Positions 6,053 to 13,632 of a DNA stretch of 18,961 bases are shown in pieces. The notes under the pieces were generated by a model. The model was not told the DNA's origin, did no database searches, and worked only from the letters and a program-made list of their open reading frames with translations. A program made the position numbers and the translations under genes. Origin of the DNA: an uncultured Lachnospiraceae bacterium (lineage in GTDB: Bacteria > Bacillota > Clostridia > Lachnospirales > Lachnospiraceae); NCBI GenBank assembly GCA_910588885.1, contig CAJUSQ010000050.1, forward strand, positions 1 to 18,961. Direction: 5' to 3'. Position 1 is the stretch's first letter, and each line of letters starts with the position of its first letter.

Positions 6053-7303
6053 ATGGAATCTGGCCTGTATCAAATCGTAGAAAAACAGCGGCTCTGTGAA
6101 ATCTTGGAATCCTTTTACGCCTGTATCGGCCTTCCAACCCAGATTATCGACGCCAATGGAAGAATCCTGGATTCTTACGGACAAACCTCCAACTACTGCC
6201 GGATCATCAAAAAATACCTTCCCAAAGAGGATTCCTGCGAGCGGGTACACATCCGGGCCAGTCAGAAGGCCATGGATCTGGGAGAAACCTATATTTTTTC
6301 CTGCCATGCCAATCTCAATCACATCGTATTCCCTCTGATGAACAAGAATACCCTGTTCGGCTCGGTTCTGGTAGGGCCCTTTTTGATGGACGAGCCGGAC
6401 TCCACGCTGGTCCTTGGCATTGACAAACGCTATAACCTGTCCACCACGGCACTGCTGGATTTATATGAGGAGCTGGATTCCATTAAAATCGTACCCTCCT
6501 CCATGGTTACCCACATCAGCCGCCTGCTCTACTATCTGTTTGCGGATTTGATTTCGGAAAGCAAGCAGCAGCTCATTATGAACCAGAGCAAGCTTAGCCA
6601 GCAGTCCAGGATCAATGAATCCATACAGATGTATAAATCCGGAATTTCACCGGGGACTTCTTCTTACCCCATCGAATTGGAACAGGATTTGATCACCAAG
6701 GTCAAGACCGGAAACTGTGAACAGGCCAAGGCCATTCTAAACGACCTTTTGGGCTATGTGTTTTTCGCAGAAGGCAACAGCCTGGACATTGTAAAAACCC
6801 GTTCCATCGAGCTTTGCTCCCTGCTCTCCCGGGCCGCCATCGAAGGCGGGGCTACCTCGGACAGTATTTTGAAAATCAATAACCAATATTTGAAATCCTT
6901 ACAGTCCATGCGCTCCTTAGACGATGTCTGCTTTAAGCTTCAGGAGACTGTGGAAACTTTTACAGACTGTATTTTTAATTACATTCCAACCAAAAACAGT
7001 GAGCTGATTAAAAAAGCCATTCTCTACATTGCCCAAAACTTCTCATCCCCGATCTCCCTGGACGATGTGGCAAAGCATGTGCATCTGAACCCGGCCTATT
7101 TTTCTACGGTGTTCAAGCAGTCCACCGGCTCTTCCTTTAAAGAATATCTGAATATGGTCCGGGTAGAGGAAAGCAAACGGCTTCTCACCAGCACCGGCTA
7201 TTCGGTCATAGACATCGCCGTTGCCACCGGATTTGAGGATCAGAGCTATTTCTCCAAGGTATTTAAAAAATATACCGGCCTGACGCCAAAACAGTACCGC
7301 TAA
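6053..7303 (+). CDS. AraC-family regulator with N-terminal PocR sensory domain
   Basis: 416 residues. Residues about 8-165 match the PocR ligand-binding domain: LCEILESFYACIGLPTQIID..GRIL, a set of cysteines (NYC, DSCERVH, FSCHAN) and HIVFPLMNKNTLFGSVLVGPF. The middle (about 190-300) is helical. Residues about 315-416 are an AraC DNA-binding domain with two helix-turn-helix units (ISLDDVAKHVHLNPAYFSTVFKQ and SVIDIAVATGFEDQSYFSKVFKK) ending GLTPKQYR. PocR is named from the propanediol/cobalamin regulator; the domain is thought to bind small hydrocarbon derivatives. AGGAGG 10 nt upstream supports the start. It is divergent from the aminotransferase run, which is the obvious candidate target. 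The stop codon lies within the terminator hairpin. Confidence 0.93.
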   Translation: MESGLYQIVEKQRLCEILESFYACIGLPTQIIDANGRILDSYGQTSNYCRIIKKYLPKEDSCERVHIRASQKAMDLGETYIFSCHANLNHIVFPLMNKNTLFGSVLVGPFLMDEPDSTLVLGIDKRYNLSTTALLDLYEELDSIKIVPSSMVTHISRLLYYLFADLISESKQQLIMNQSKLSQQSRINESIQMYKSGISPGTSSYPIELEQDLITKVKTGNCEQAKAILNDLLGYVFFAEGNSLDIVKTRSIELCSLLSRAAIEGGATSDSILKINNQYLKSLQSMRSLDDVCFKLQETVETFTDCIFNYIPTKNSELIKKAILYIAQNFSSPISLDDVAKHVHLNPAYFSTVFKQSTGSSFKEYLNMVRVEESKRLLTSTGYSVIDIAVATGFEDQSYFSKVFKKYTGLTPKQYR

Positions 7304-7328
7304 TCAAGCCAGCGGTACTGTTTTTTTT
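7292..7328 (+). terminator. Rho-independent terminator overlapping the end of the AraC gene
   Basis: CAGTACCGCT (7292-7301) pairs perfectly with AGCGGTACTG (7311-7320) across a 9-nt loop, followed by eight T (7321-7328). The left arm encodes the final codons and the first base of the stop. In the other direction the stem is followed by four T, so it may also act weakly on leftward transcripts of the L,D-transpeptidase. Confidence 0.92.
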
Positions 7329-7329
7329 G

Positions 7330-7395
7330 CCGCTTTTTCTCCTGCGGCATCTTTACTTTCCACCGCTTTTATTCCTGCGGCATTTTTACTTCCCA
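7330..7395. repeat. Two-copy 33-bp tandem repeat after the L,D-transpeptidase gene
   Basis: Copy 1 (7330-7362) and copy 2 (7363-7395) both start CCGCTTTT, share CCTGCGGCAT near the middle and TTTACTT towards the end, and differ at only a few positions. A degenerate third copy with TTCCTGCGGC follows (7396-7430) and overlaps the gene's stop codon. The block lies between convergent genes. Confidence 0.7.
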
Positions 7396-7399
7396 GACG

Positions 7400-9280
7400 C
7401 TACGCGGTTCCTGCGGCGCTGTTATTTTTTAATTCCTGAAGCTGCTGTTCTGCTGCTGTTAGTACATTGATATTCGTCACATAGGATTTGGCCAAATCGC
7501 TCAATGCATTATACTGGTTTCTGGCATTCACGATGGCTGCCTCCTGTTCCAATGTAACCGTTCCAATTGCGGATATGGCATTGATGACCGCCTGGGCTTC
7601 ATTCTGAGCCTGCTGCTGGGCGGCCTGCTGCTGCTGGGCCTGCTGCTGGGCAGCCTGTTCGGCCTGCTGCCATGCCCAAAGCTCCGCATAGGTAGTTTCC
7701 GCTTCCAGTAAAGTGTCGTAATTCTTTACATAGTTCTTAGCCGAATCACTTAACGCCTCATATGCCTGCCGGGCCGCATCAATGGCCGGGCCGCTTTCCA
7801 ACTTCACCTCTCCGATCGCATCAATGGCTGCAATCACCGGGGCAGCCGCGTCCTGGGCTGCTGCTTTGGGACTCTCCGTGCCCGACAGCTCATATACGAA
7901 TACGGCATCGCCTGCTTCTATGTTATTGAATATCTTCTCCGCTACACTGTAGGGAAGATTGATACAGCCATGGGAACCACTGGATTTGTAATAATTTCCC
8001 CCGAAATCATTGCGCCAGGTGGCATCATGCAGGCCGATCCCGCCGTTAAAGGGCATCCAATAGCTTACCGGCGTCCGGTAATCCGGCCCCCGCAGGATGG
8101 CGTCCCGCTGCTTATAAGACAGTCCAAAGGCCCCGCTGGGGGTTCCGTTCCCGTCTGCCAGATCCCCGGAAACAAAATCCGATTCTACCAATAAGGATCC
8201 GTTTTTATAGAAAAATAAATGCTGGGCCGTAATATTAATCTCCACAAAGGTCCCGCCATGATCCGAACCGCTGCGGCTTCTGGCCCGCTGGCTGTACTCC
8301 GGCTCCCGTGAGACCTTCTCCCCGGCCTTGATGTTCTCCAGGATCTTTGCCTCTTCCTGCTCCTGGTCAATCTTCCAGCCATACTCGTTCCAGCCTAAAT
8401 TCACCGTAGAACCATAGCTGGTCTTAATGCTCCTGGTTCGTTTCGCCGTATCGTATTTCTCCGCAAGAGAATCCACATATTCCGCAATCTTCTCTTCGTC
8501 AATCGTAATCTGGTTCTCCTCGTCTACGGTAATCCATTCCTGTATGGTTTTCCCATCCAGAACCTCTTCCTGCCCTACGTCATATGTAATAGATGCAACC
8601 ACATACTTGTTCAGCTCCTCGGCCGTCTTCACAAGCTTCTCATTATCCTGACGGCAATCCGGCTCAGTATAGCACTGGTTCTCTTCCAGGGATACCTCTT
8701 CCTCTAAGTTCACCACTGCCGCCTTAACGACCTCCGTCAGAGCCTTCACATCTACCGTAGTCCCTTCTTCTTCCGGGATGATTTCATATCCCTTTCCTTC
8801 TATATAAGAAGAAACGTATGCATCTTTTGGCTTCTCCATATTCTCCGGCTTCAAACACTGGAGCTCTTCGATACACTGCTCCAATAAGCCCTCGTCAAAT
8901 TCCACCATAGTCTCCAGCTTGATCTTCGTCTGCTGAAATAAAGACGCCGGCCAGGCAAAGCCGTTCCGGGAACTCATTTCCTTCTTCAGGCTTCCGTCAA
9001 ATACCGGACGGACGTCAATCGCCTGCCCCTGAATTGTCTCTGTGCCATTTCCACGCTCTACAAGGGTAAGCTGATAGCTCTCCAGCTCTGCAGCAATCAG
9101 CTTCTCCACCTCCGGAATACTCTTCCCGGAGCAGTCCACCCCGTTGATCACGGTACGGAACTGAAAATGGCTTTGAAAAAATATTCCTACCCCCAAATAA
9201 ACTGCCAACAGCAAAACCACCAGGGCCGCCGCTGCAATCAGGAGGATTTTTTTCTTTCCCAATTTTCCAATTGTTGCCAT
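7400..9280 (-). CDS. Membrane-anchored L,D-transpeptidase with YkuD domain
   Basis: 626 residues from ATG 9280 (MATIGKLGKKK), preceded by AAAGGA. The in-frame ATG at 9316 lies on the predicted transcription start and has no ribosome site. Order: one N-terminal membrane helix (about residues 11-36), a long extracellular part with PG-binding-4-like repeats (HFQFRTVINGVDCSGKSIPEVE onward), a YkuD catalytic domain with His418 (GLHDATW) and SHGCINLP with catalytic Cys439, then two copies of a helical repeat (AIGEVKLESGPAIDAARQAY... and AIGTVTLEQEAAIVNARNQY...) joined by a Gln/Ala-rich linker. The enzyme makes 3-3 crosslinks in peptidoglycan outside the membrane and gives beta-lactam tolerance in some species. 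The C-terminal repeats probably bind wall or matrix. It has its own strong promoter. Confidence 0.93.
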   Translation of the reverse strand: MATIGKLGKKKILLIAAAALVVLLLAVYLGVGIFFQSHFQFRTVINGVDCSGKSIPEVEKLIAAELESYQLTLVERGNGTETIQGQAIDVRPVFDGSLKKEMSSRNGFAWPASLFQQTKIKLETMVEFDEGLLEQCIEELQCLKPENMEKPKDAYVSSYIEGKGYEIIPEEEGTTVDVKALTEVVKAAVVNLEEEVSLEENQCYTEPDCRQDNEKLVKTAEELNKYVVASITYDVGQEEVLDGKTIQEWITVDEENQITIDEEKIAEYVDSLAEKYDTAKRTRSIKTSYGSTVNLGWNEYGWKIDQEQEEAKILENIKAGEKVSREPEYSQRARSRSGSDHGGTFVEINITAQHLFFYKNGSLLVESDFVSGDLADGNGTPSGAFGLSYKQRDAILRGPDYRTPVSYWMPFNGGIGLHDATWRNDFGGNYYKSSGSHGCINLPYSVAEKIFNNIEAGDAVFVYELSGTESPKAAAQDAAAPVIAAIDAIGEVKLESGPAIDAARQAYEALSDSAKNYVKNYDTLLEAETTYAELWAWQQAEQAAQQQAQQQQAAQQQAQNEAQAVINAISAIGTVTLEQEAAIVNARNQYNALSDLAKSYVTNINVLTAAEQQLQELKNNSAAGTA

Positions 9281-9321
9281 ATACTGAATTCCTTTCTTTT
9301 TATATTGCAGCTTCATCCTCT

Positions 9322-9349
9322 ATTATATAGCCTTTTTCGAGAATGTCAA
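9322..9349 (-). promoter_or_regulatory. Near-consensus sigma-A promoter of the L,D-transpeptidase gene
   Basis: TTGACA (9349-9344), a 16-bp spacer, TATAAT (9327-9322) on the minus strand. The predicted start falls near 9315, inside the first in-frame ATG (9316-9314), which argues that translation begins at 9280 instead. The promoter separates this gene from the PAP2 gene upstream. Confidence 0.85.
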
Positions 9350-9388
9350 CAAATCCCGGAATCCTTAATATTGCTGTAATATTTTGGT

Positions 9389-9402
9389 GTTACTGTTCAC
9401 TC
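9389..9402 (-). repeat. Second copy of the GAGTGAACAGTAAC dispersed motif
   Basis: Read on the minus strand this is GAGTGAACAGTAAC, identical over 14 bp to 5923-5936 on the plus strand. It lies just after the PAP2 stop codon and before the next promoter. A 14-bp exact match within 3.5 kb is unlikely by chance, so a short dispersed repeat is plausible. Confidence 0.5.
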
Positions 9403-9415
9403 AAAGCCTTCCGAA

Positions 9416-10087
9416 TCACTGACCCGCCGGCAGCTGTCCCTGGTACACCTTTCTCCGGTTCCGCAAAGGCACCCTCCCGTAAACACAGGAATACATAACC
9501 AGCGCTAGAAGGCATCCGGTAATCACGTCAAAGACGGAATGCTGCTTTAAAAACATCGTAGAAAGCACGATACTGACCGCCAGGGTCCAGGACAGGGCCT
9601 GCACCCATTTATACTGCCGCAGCTTCTCGCTCTTTACCACTGCAATGTGTACGCCCAGGGAATTATACACATGAATACTCGGAAACAGGTTGGTGGAAGT
9701 ATCCGTTGCATACAGCCACTGCACCAATGTCGAACATATGTTTTCCCTTGGAAATACGCTTGGCCGCAGGTAATGGCCGTTGGGATAAATAGCCGAAACC
9801 ACCAAAAATATCGTCATTCCCACAAACAGGAAGCAGCACAGCTTATAGTAGTCGGATACATCGAAAAAAAAGAAATATACCACTGCCGCTGCCACATATC
9901 CGAACCAGAGCAGATACGGGATTATAAAAAATTCAATAAAAGGAATATAATCGTCCACCGCCATATGAATCACATGAAAACGGCTTTCCGCTGTCACTGT
10001 CTTCTCCAGAAAGGCGAAACAGGGAAAATACAGTAAAAAATACAATAAAATCCATCCGTGCTTATACTTTGCTATCAACTCTTTCAT
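9416..10087 (-). CDS. PAP2-family membrane phosphatase/transferase
   Basis: 223 residues from ATG 10087 (MKELIAKYKHGW), chosen because AAGAGGA (10097-10103) lies 9 nt upstream; an upstream in-frame start at 10159 has no site and falls at the predicted transcription start. About six membrane helices are visible. Phosphatase motifs appear as HYLRP (C1-like), FPSIHVYNS (C2, PSxH) and STMFLKQHSVFDVITG (C3, with His and Asp). The layout resembles the inositolphosphotransferase-like branch (PAP2_3). Such enzymes remove or transfer phosphate on lipid carriers at the outer membrane face; in bacteria undecaprenyl diphosphate and phosphatidylglycerol phosphate are common substrates. It follows the sensor kinase but has its own promoter with two upstream direct repeats. 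Confidence 0.88.
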   Translation of the reverse strand: MKELIAKYKHGWILLYFLLYFPCFAFLEKTVTAESRFHVIHMAVDDYIPFIEFFIIPYLLWFGYVAAAVVYFFFFDVSDYYKLCCFLFVGMTIFLVVSAIYPNGHYLRPSVFPRENICSTLVQWLYATDTSTNLFPSIHVYNSLGVHIAVVKSEKLRQYKWVQALSWTLAVSIVLSTMFLKQHSVFDVITGCLLALVMYSCVYGRVPLRNRRKVYQGQLPAGQ

Positions 10088-10168
10088 TCTGCCACATCCT
10101 CTTATTCTGCATACCTGCCGCATGTCACCGGATGAAAAAAGAACCGGTGTTTTTCTCATTTAAGAGGG

Positions 10169-10197
10169 ATTATATCACAGGCAAAAAAGAGGAACAA
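10169..10197 (-). promoter_or_regulatory. Promoter of the PAP2 gene
   Basis: TATAAT (10174-10169) with a TTGTTC (10197-10192) 17 bp upstream on the minus strand. The -10 is perfect while the -35 matches poorly, the usual design of an activator-dependent promoter. Two 13-bp direct repeats lie directly upstream. Confidence 0.65.
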
Positions 10198-10200
10198 TGG

Positions 10201-10243
10201 ATTTTTTCACAATTAAGAAAATCTTTAATAATTTTTTCACAAT
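10201..10243 (-). promoter_or_regulatory. Pair of 13-bp direct repeats, candidate response-regulator sites
   Basis: On the minus strand ATTGTGAAAAAAT occurs at 10213-10201 and 10243-10231, a spacing of exactly 30 bp, close to three helix turns. Relative to the predicted start near 10162 they lie at about -39 to -51 and -69 to -81, the normal place for activator binding. The distal copy is 4 nt after the kinase gene's last base. Confidence 0.55.
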
Positions 10244-10247
10244 CCTT

Positions 10248-11999
10248 TCATAAAAAGACTTTGCTCAATACCACATCCAGCCGAAAAACCCCTTCATCGG
10301 CAGAAATATTCAGATACCCATGCTGTCTTTTCGCCGCAGCCTCCATACTGGCCATGCCTATCCCGTGATTGTCCCCTGTTTTAGTGGTGGGAAACCTCTG
10401 CTGCCGACCAACAAGTGACTTACTGCAGCGGTTTTCAATCCGAATCAGCAGCTCATTCCCTTTCGGCTTCGGTTTCGCCGACAGCCGGACAAAGGGATCC
10501 TCCTGCCCCCTGCAGCCCTCCATCGCATTCTGAAGAGCATTGGAAAGAATGCAATTCAGATCCGCATGGACTTCCTCCTTCATTATGGGAATATTGGCAG
10601 AGACTGAAAAGGGAATTTTCTGCTGCTGCAGCTGGTCCGCATACCAGCCAATCGTGAGATTTGCCACATTATCCTCACACCAGGGGGCAAGCCGTATCGC
10701 CGCAACCCGCTCCTCGATTTCGGTCAGATAACGTTCCGCCTCCTGAATCTTTTTCTCCGCCAGCAAGGCAGCTGCCGCACGGAAATGGAAGCGCATATCA
10801 TGGCTCAAACTTCTTAAGGAATCATCTCTTTGAACGATGCTCTCATACTGCTGCCTGGCATATTTTGCCTGCATCCATGCGGTAGCGGACTCTACTTCGA
10901 TATCCGCCTCCCGTTTTGCCATCTGCCAGATTGTTTCCCGCAGCACAAGGCAGCCGGAAATCATCAGCGTCAAACCAATAAAAAATTGAAACGGCACTTT
11001 TACTCGAAAAGGGACCAGCCATTGATTTAACCACGGAAGCAGCATCAGGCAGTATCTTAGATAATCCAGATAATATCCCGCCAAAAGCACCAGGACTGCC
11101 CGGGAAAGTCCCAGAGAGTCCCCCTTCTCCCTGTACTTTTTGTTATCCCACAGCAGGCAAATGGTGTAGGCAAAACCAAATACCATGAAAAAAGGCCGGG
11201 TAAGATTAAAATTATAGAAGCCCATCAGCGATGCGCTTACTGCTCCGATGTACACTAGTCCAAATCCCAACCCACAGTTCCGTTTCCACCTCTCCCCACT
11301 CCGGAAATTCCATCCGGCATAATACATGGAAAGCCAGGCCATCAGCTGGATCAGAGGATCCAGATAGTAAAATGACCAGTCCAAAAAACTGGAAAGGGCC
11401 GGCTGGTAGTGCAGCGCCGGCCAAAGCGCCGGATTTTCCGAATTAAAAAAGACTACTGCCAACACCGCGAGCAGCGTAACGCACAAATTTCCGGTCACAG
11501 GCATCCCACGGTATGCCGTCAACAAAAGCAGTGCAGACATATTGATGAAGACGGCAAAAAAACTGATAAAAATATAGGGCACGCTTTCCCGAAAACGGCA
11601 GAGCATCAAATCACTTTTGGTTCCAAAGCACACCTCCCGCAAAGCCCCCATCTCAATAATAAAAAGCGGGGAGGACCGATAGATTATCGTAAGCTTTTTC
11701 CCACTGTCCTCCTGCTTCAGCTCCACCTGGTTGATGTTGTGAGCGCTTCGGTAAACAAAATCCTCTGCTTCCGGATCCGCTCCATATAGATAACGGCTTT
11801 CTCCGTCTACCAATACCTGAACCGTCTGCTCCACGGATTCAAAATGGATGGCATATGCTTCCCCTTCCCATTTTGGAAGAGTCGTTTCCAGGGAAACTTC
11901 CCCGGTTCCCGCCTTCAGGGAAATCGCATTCGGCAGCATCATTTCTCCCTGCTCCCCCTGATCGGTTCGAAATTCCCATGGCCCTTCCAGCTTCTGCAC
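10248..11999 (-). CDS. GHKL sensor histidine kinase, open part after an in-frame TGA
   Basis: 583 codons are open from GTG 11999, but the natural start is ATG 12104, in the same frame and separated by TGA at 12023-12021. Numbered from 12104: an extracellular beta-rich region (about 36-165; KLEGPWEF..., VEQTVQVLVDGESRYLYG), about seven membrane helices (165-390), a coiled coil, phospho-acceptor His435 in LRSLSHDMRFHF, an N-box (NCILSNALQNAMEG, about 520) and a G-box (GIGMASMEA, about 580). This is a GHKL kinase of the kind that partners LytTR-type or other response regulators; none is in the window. No ribosome site precedes the GTG, so a product from it would be scarce and would lack the first helix. 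The gene may be inactive, or the TGA may be a sequence error. Confidence 0.85.
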   Translation of the reverse strand: MQKLEGPWEFRTDQGEQGEMMLPNAISLKAGTGEVSLETTLPKWEGEAYAIHFESVEQTVQVLVDGESRYLYGADPEAEDFVYRSAHNINQVELKQEDSGKKLTIIYRSSPLFIIEMGALREVCFGTKSDLMLCRFRESVPYIFISFFAVFINMSALLLLTAYRGMPVTGNLCVTLLAVLAVVFFNSENPALWPALHYQPALSSFLDWSFYYLDPLIQLMAWLSMYYAGWNFRSGERWKRNCGLGFGLVYIGAVSASLMGFYNFNLTRPFFMVFGFAYTICLLWDNKKYREKGDSLGLSRAVLVLLAGYYLDYLRYCLMLLPWLNQWLVPFRVKVPFQFFIGLTLMISGCLVLRETIWQMAKREADIEVESATAWMQAKYARQQYESIVQRDDSLRSLSHDMRFHFRAAAALLAEKKIQEAERYLTEIEERVAAIRLAPWCEDNVANLTIGWYADQLQQQKIPFSVSANIPIMKEEVHADLNCILSNALQNAMEGCRGQEDPFVRLSAKPKPKGNELLIRIENRCSKSLVGRQQRFPTTKTGDNHGIGMASMEAAAKRQHGYLNISADEGVFRLDVVLSKVFL

Positions 12000-12020
12000 C
12001 GTAGAAACCGTTTCCCAGGC

Positions 12021-12104
12021 TCAGAACCGGACAATTCCTACGGAAATCGCCGCCGCAAACGACGCCAGAACTGCAAAAATGATCAGCCTCAATCCATATT
12101 TCAT
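12021..12104 (-). pseudogene. Original 5' end of the sensor kinase, interrupted by TGA at codon 28
   Basis: ATG 12104 follows an AAGGAGAGG site. Codons 1-27 read MKYGLRLIIFAVLASFAAAI then SVGIVRF, a typical signal anchor; codon 28 is TGA. Reading on in the same frame gives AWETVSTVQKLEGPWEF, joining the large kinase frame without a gap. Good ribosome site, promoter and anchor all belong to this start, so the TGA is best read as a nonsense mutation (for example from TGG, CGA or GGA) or an assembly error. Confidence 0.8.
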
Positions 12105-12177
12105 AAATTCCTCTCCTTACGTCTATAGTTTTGGATTGTACGCCAGATACTATTTTCCTCTTTCACACACTTTCAAA

Positions 12178-12183
12178 ATTATA
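12178..12183 (-). promoter_or_regulatory. Extended -10 promoter of the sensor kinase gene
   Basis: On the minus strand TGGTATAAT (TG-N-TATAAT; the TATAAT is 12183-12178) with no convincing -35. The predicted start is about 67 nt before the kinase ATG at 12104. Confidence 0.55.
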
Positions 12184-12250
12184 CCACAGGAGAGGATAAA
12201 AACCATTGTTTTTTTGGAAAAAACGGCAAATATTCTTTTTCACGACAATT

Positions 12251-12280
12251 GGAGCGTGTTTGAAAATCCAAACACGCTCC
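12251..12280 (-). terminator. Perfect 12-bp stem-loop after the UroD-family gene
   Basis: GGAGCGTGTTTG (12251-12262) pairs with CAAACACGCTCC (12269-12280) across a 6-nt loop, 32 nt beyond the stop at 12312. The T-rich tail is poor on either side, so it may be a weak terminator or a 3'-end stabilising hairpin. It separates the gene from the kinase promoter. Confidence 0.5.
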
Positions 12281-12311
12281 GGTATTCCGTCCGGCATTCT
12301 TCTGCCTTCGG

Positions 12312-13427
12312 CTATTTCAGGGAATTCCCCATTGCAAGGACATTTTCCAGCTTTGCATTCATCGGCACTTCACAGCCGGAGCCCAGCATAACCCCGCCTT
12401 TCATACAGAGATCCCGGATTAAGCCTTCGCAGTATTCGGAAACCTCCTCCGGTGTCCCGTAAGCCAGCATCGCAGCCGGCACATCTCCCCTCATACTCTG
12501 CCAGCCTTCCAATATTTCATATCCTTTGCGCATATCGGTATCCCCGTCGAATTCAAAATGGACACTGGACTTCGGCAGTCTGGTGAAATAGGAAAGCATC
12601 GGCAGCCAGTTTCCGTCGGCGTGGAGCACCGTAGTAATCCCTTCTGCCCAAAATGCTTCAATCATCATTTTAAGGCCCGGCCAGCAAAATTCTTCAAAGG
12701 CGTCCGGGGAAACAAAGGTTGCGGAGGAACGCATGGCGTAAACACCCACACGGTTGCCCTGCACCTGTTTGGCAGTTCCGATTGCCTGGCCGATCACCGC
12801 CGGGGTACATTCCAGAATGACCTGTTTCACTTCTTCCGGATAGTCGTACAGATCATAGCAGAATTCCTCCATGGTATGGGACTGGGACAGGGTATCAAAA
12901 ACCGGCGCACATGCCGTATGGGTTAAGGGCTGAATGCCCTGGGGAATAAAATGCATTGCCATTTTTCCCGCATTCTGACCCATCAGGGCAAAGCGCTCGA
13001 ACAGTTGTTCGGAACTGGTGAAGGGCGGGTCCTGAATTCTGCAAAGCAGCTCTCCGTTCCAGTTCTGCCAGCCCATTTTCCGAATCCGTTCATACTCTCC
13101 GCCCTCCGGCAGCGTAAACAGATCGCTTTCCACAAACTGGTACAATGCGTTGTCCTCCAGGTCCTTGCCGGGAAGCCGCACCGGAATTCCCATAATAAAC
13201 GTGGTATCCCGCATTGCCGTACACATCATTACATCCGGTTTCCCTATTTTTTCAAACGTAAGATCCAGCGCCCGGATATTCTGATCCACATCAAAAATCA
13301 TCTCTTTCTGGGAAATTCCCGACACCGTACCGGCCCATGTGATAATCTGGGGGAAATAGGGGATTTCGCTTCGGTCTTTGGGCTTTTCCAAACGCAACAT
13401 TTTTTCCAGTTTCTCTGCTGAATTCAT
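12312..13427 (-). CDS. Uroporphyrinogen decarboxylase family protein (MtaA/CmuA-like methyltransferase branch)
   Basis: 371 residues. AAGGAGG 7 nt before ATG 13427 fixes the start. It has the TIM-barrel layout of the UroD superfamily: early PYFPQIITWAG, central DLYDYPEEVKQVILECTP, a late VLHADGNWLPML, and a C-terminal MLGSGCEVPMNAKLENVLAM. In Clostridia such proteins mostly belong to corrinoid-linked methyl transfer rather than haem synthesis. The zinc site of MtaA-type enzymes is His-x-Cys plus a later Cys; here His269 and Cys352 are present but the middle ligand is Asp271 (HAD, not HxC), so metal binding or chemistry may differ. No corrinoid protein or other methyltransferase is adjacent. 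It is divergent from a PucR-type regulator, its likely controller. Substrate unknown. Confidence 0.85.
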   Translation of the reverse strand: MNSAEKLEKMLRLEKPKDRSEIPYFPQIITWAGTVSGISQKEMIFDVDQNIRALDLTFEKIGKPDVMMCTAMRDTTFIMGIPVRLPGKDLEDNALYQFVESDLFTLPEGGEYERIRKMGWQNWNGELLCRIQDPPFTSSEQLFERFALMGQNAGKMAMHFIPQGIQPLTHTACAPVFDTLSQSHTMEEFCYDLYDYPEEVKQVILECTPAVIGQAIGTAKQVQGNRVGVYAMRSSATFVSPDAFEEFCWPGLKMMIEAFWAEGITTVLHADGNWLPMLSYFTRLPKSSVHFEFDGDTDMRKGYEILEGWQSMRGDVPAAMLAYGTPEEVSEYCEGLIRDLCMKGGVMLGSGCEVPMNAKLENVLAMGNSLK

Positions 13428-13459
13428 AAAAATTCCTCCTTCGCTCCGCGTTTTTTCCT

Positions 13460-13465
13460 ATTATA
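13460..13465 (-). promoter_or_regulatory. -10 element of the UroD-family gene
   Basis: TATAAT on the minus strand (13465-13460), 33 nt before the ATG. No clear -35 is seen at the right distance; an 8-bp palindrome TGTATACA (13484-13491) lies about where it should be and could be an activator or repressor site. Confidence 0.5.
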
Positions 13466-13571
13466 TACCCCTCCATATCTGTTTGTATACATATAAAACA
13501 AATAGTTGTACCATCGTTTTCTTTCCGGTATTCATATATTTTATACGAATAAAAGCAGAACAAAGGCGGCC

Positions 13572-13600
13572 TTGACGCTGCCTGCCTGTTCCGCTATAAT
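13572..13600 (+). promoter_or_regulatory. Promoter of the PucR-type regulator gene
   Basis: TTGACG (13572-13577), a 17-bp spacer, TATAAT (13595-13600). The predicted start is 25 nt before the ATG, whose ribosome site is CCGGAGG (13621-13627). Confidence 0.8.
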
Positions 13601-13632
13601 TTTACTATCTTTTCATCTGTCCGGAGGGTGCC

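Noticed and set aside
7620..7680. CTGCTG-type short repeats as a possible repeat array
   Set aside because: They are codons for the Gln/Ala linker of the L,D-transpeptidase and in frame, so protein low complexity explains them.
12021..12023. TGA in the kinase as a selenocysteine codon
   Set aside because: The following bases form only a tiny GAAAC/GTTTC repeat with no room for a loop, not a bacterial SECIS stem, and the position just after a signal anchor has no redox context.
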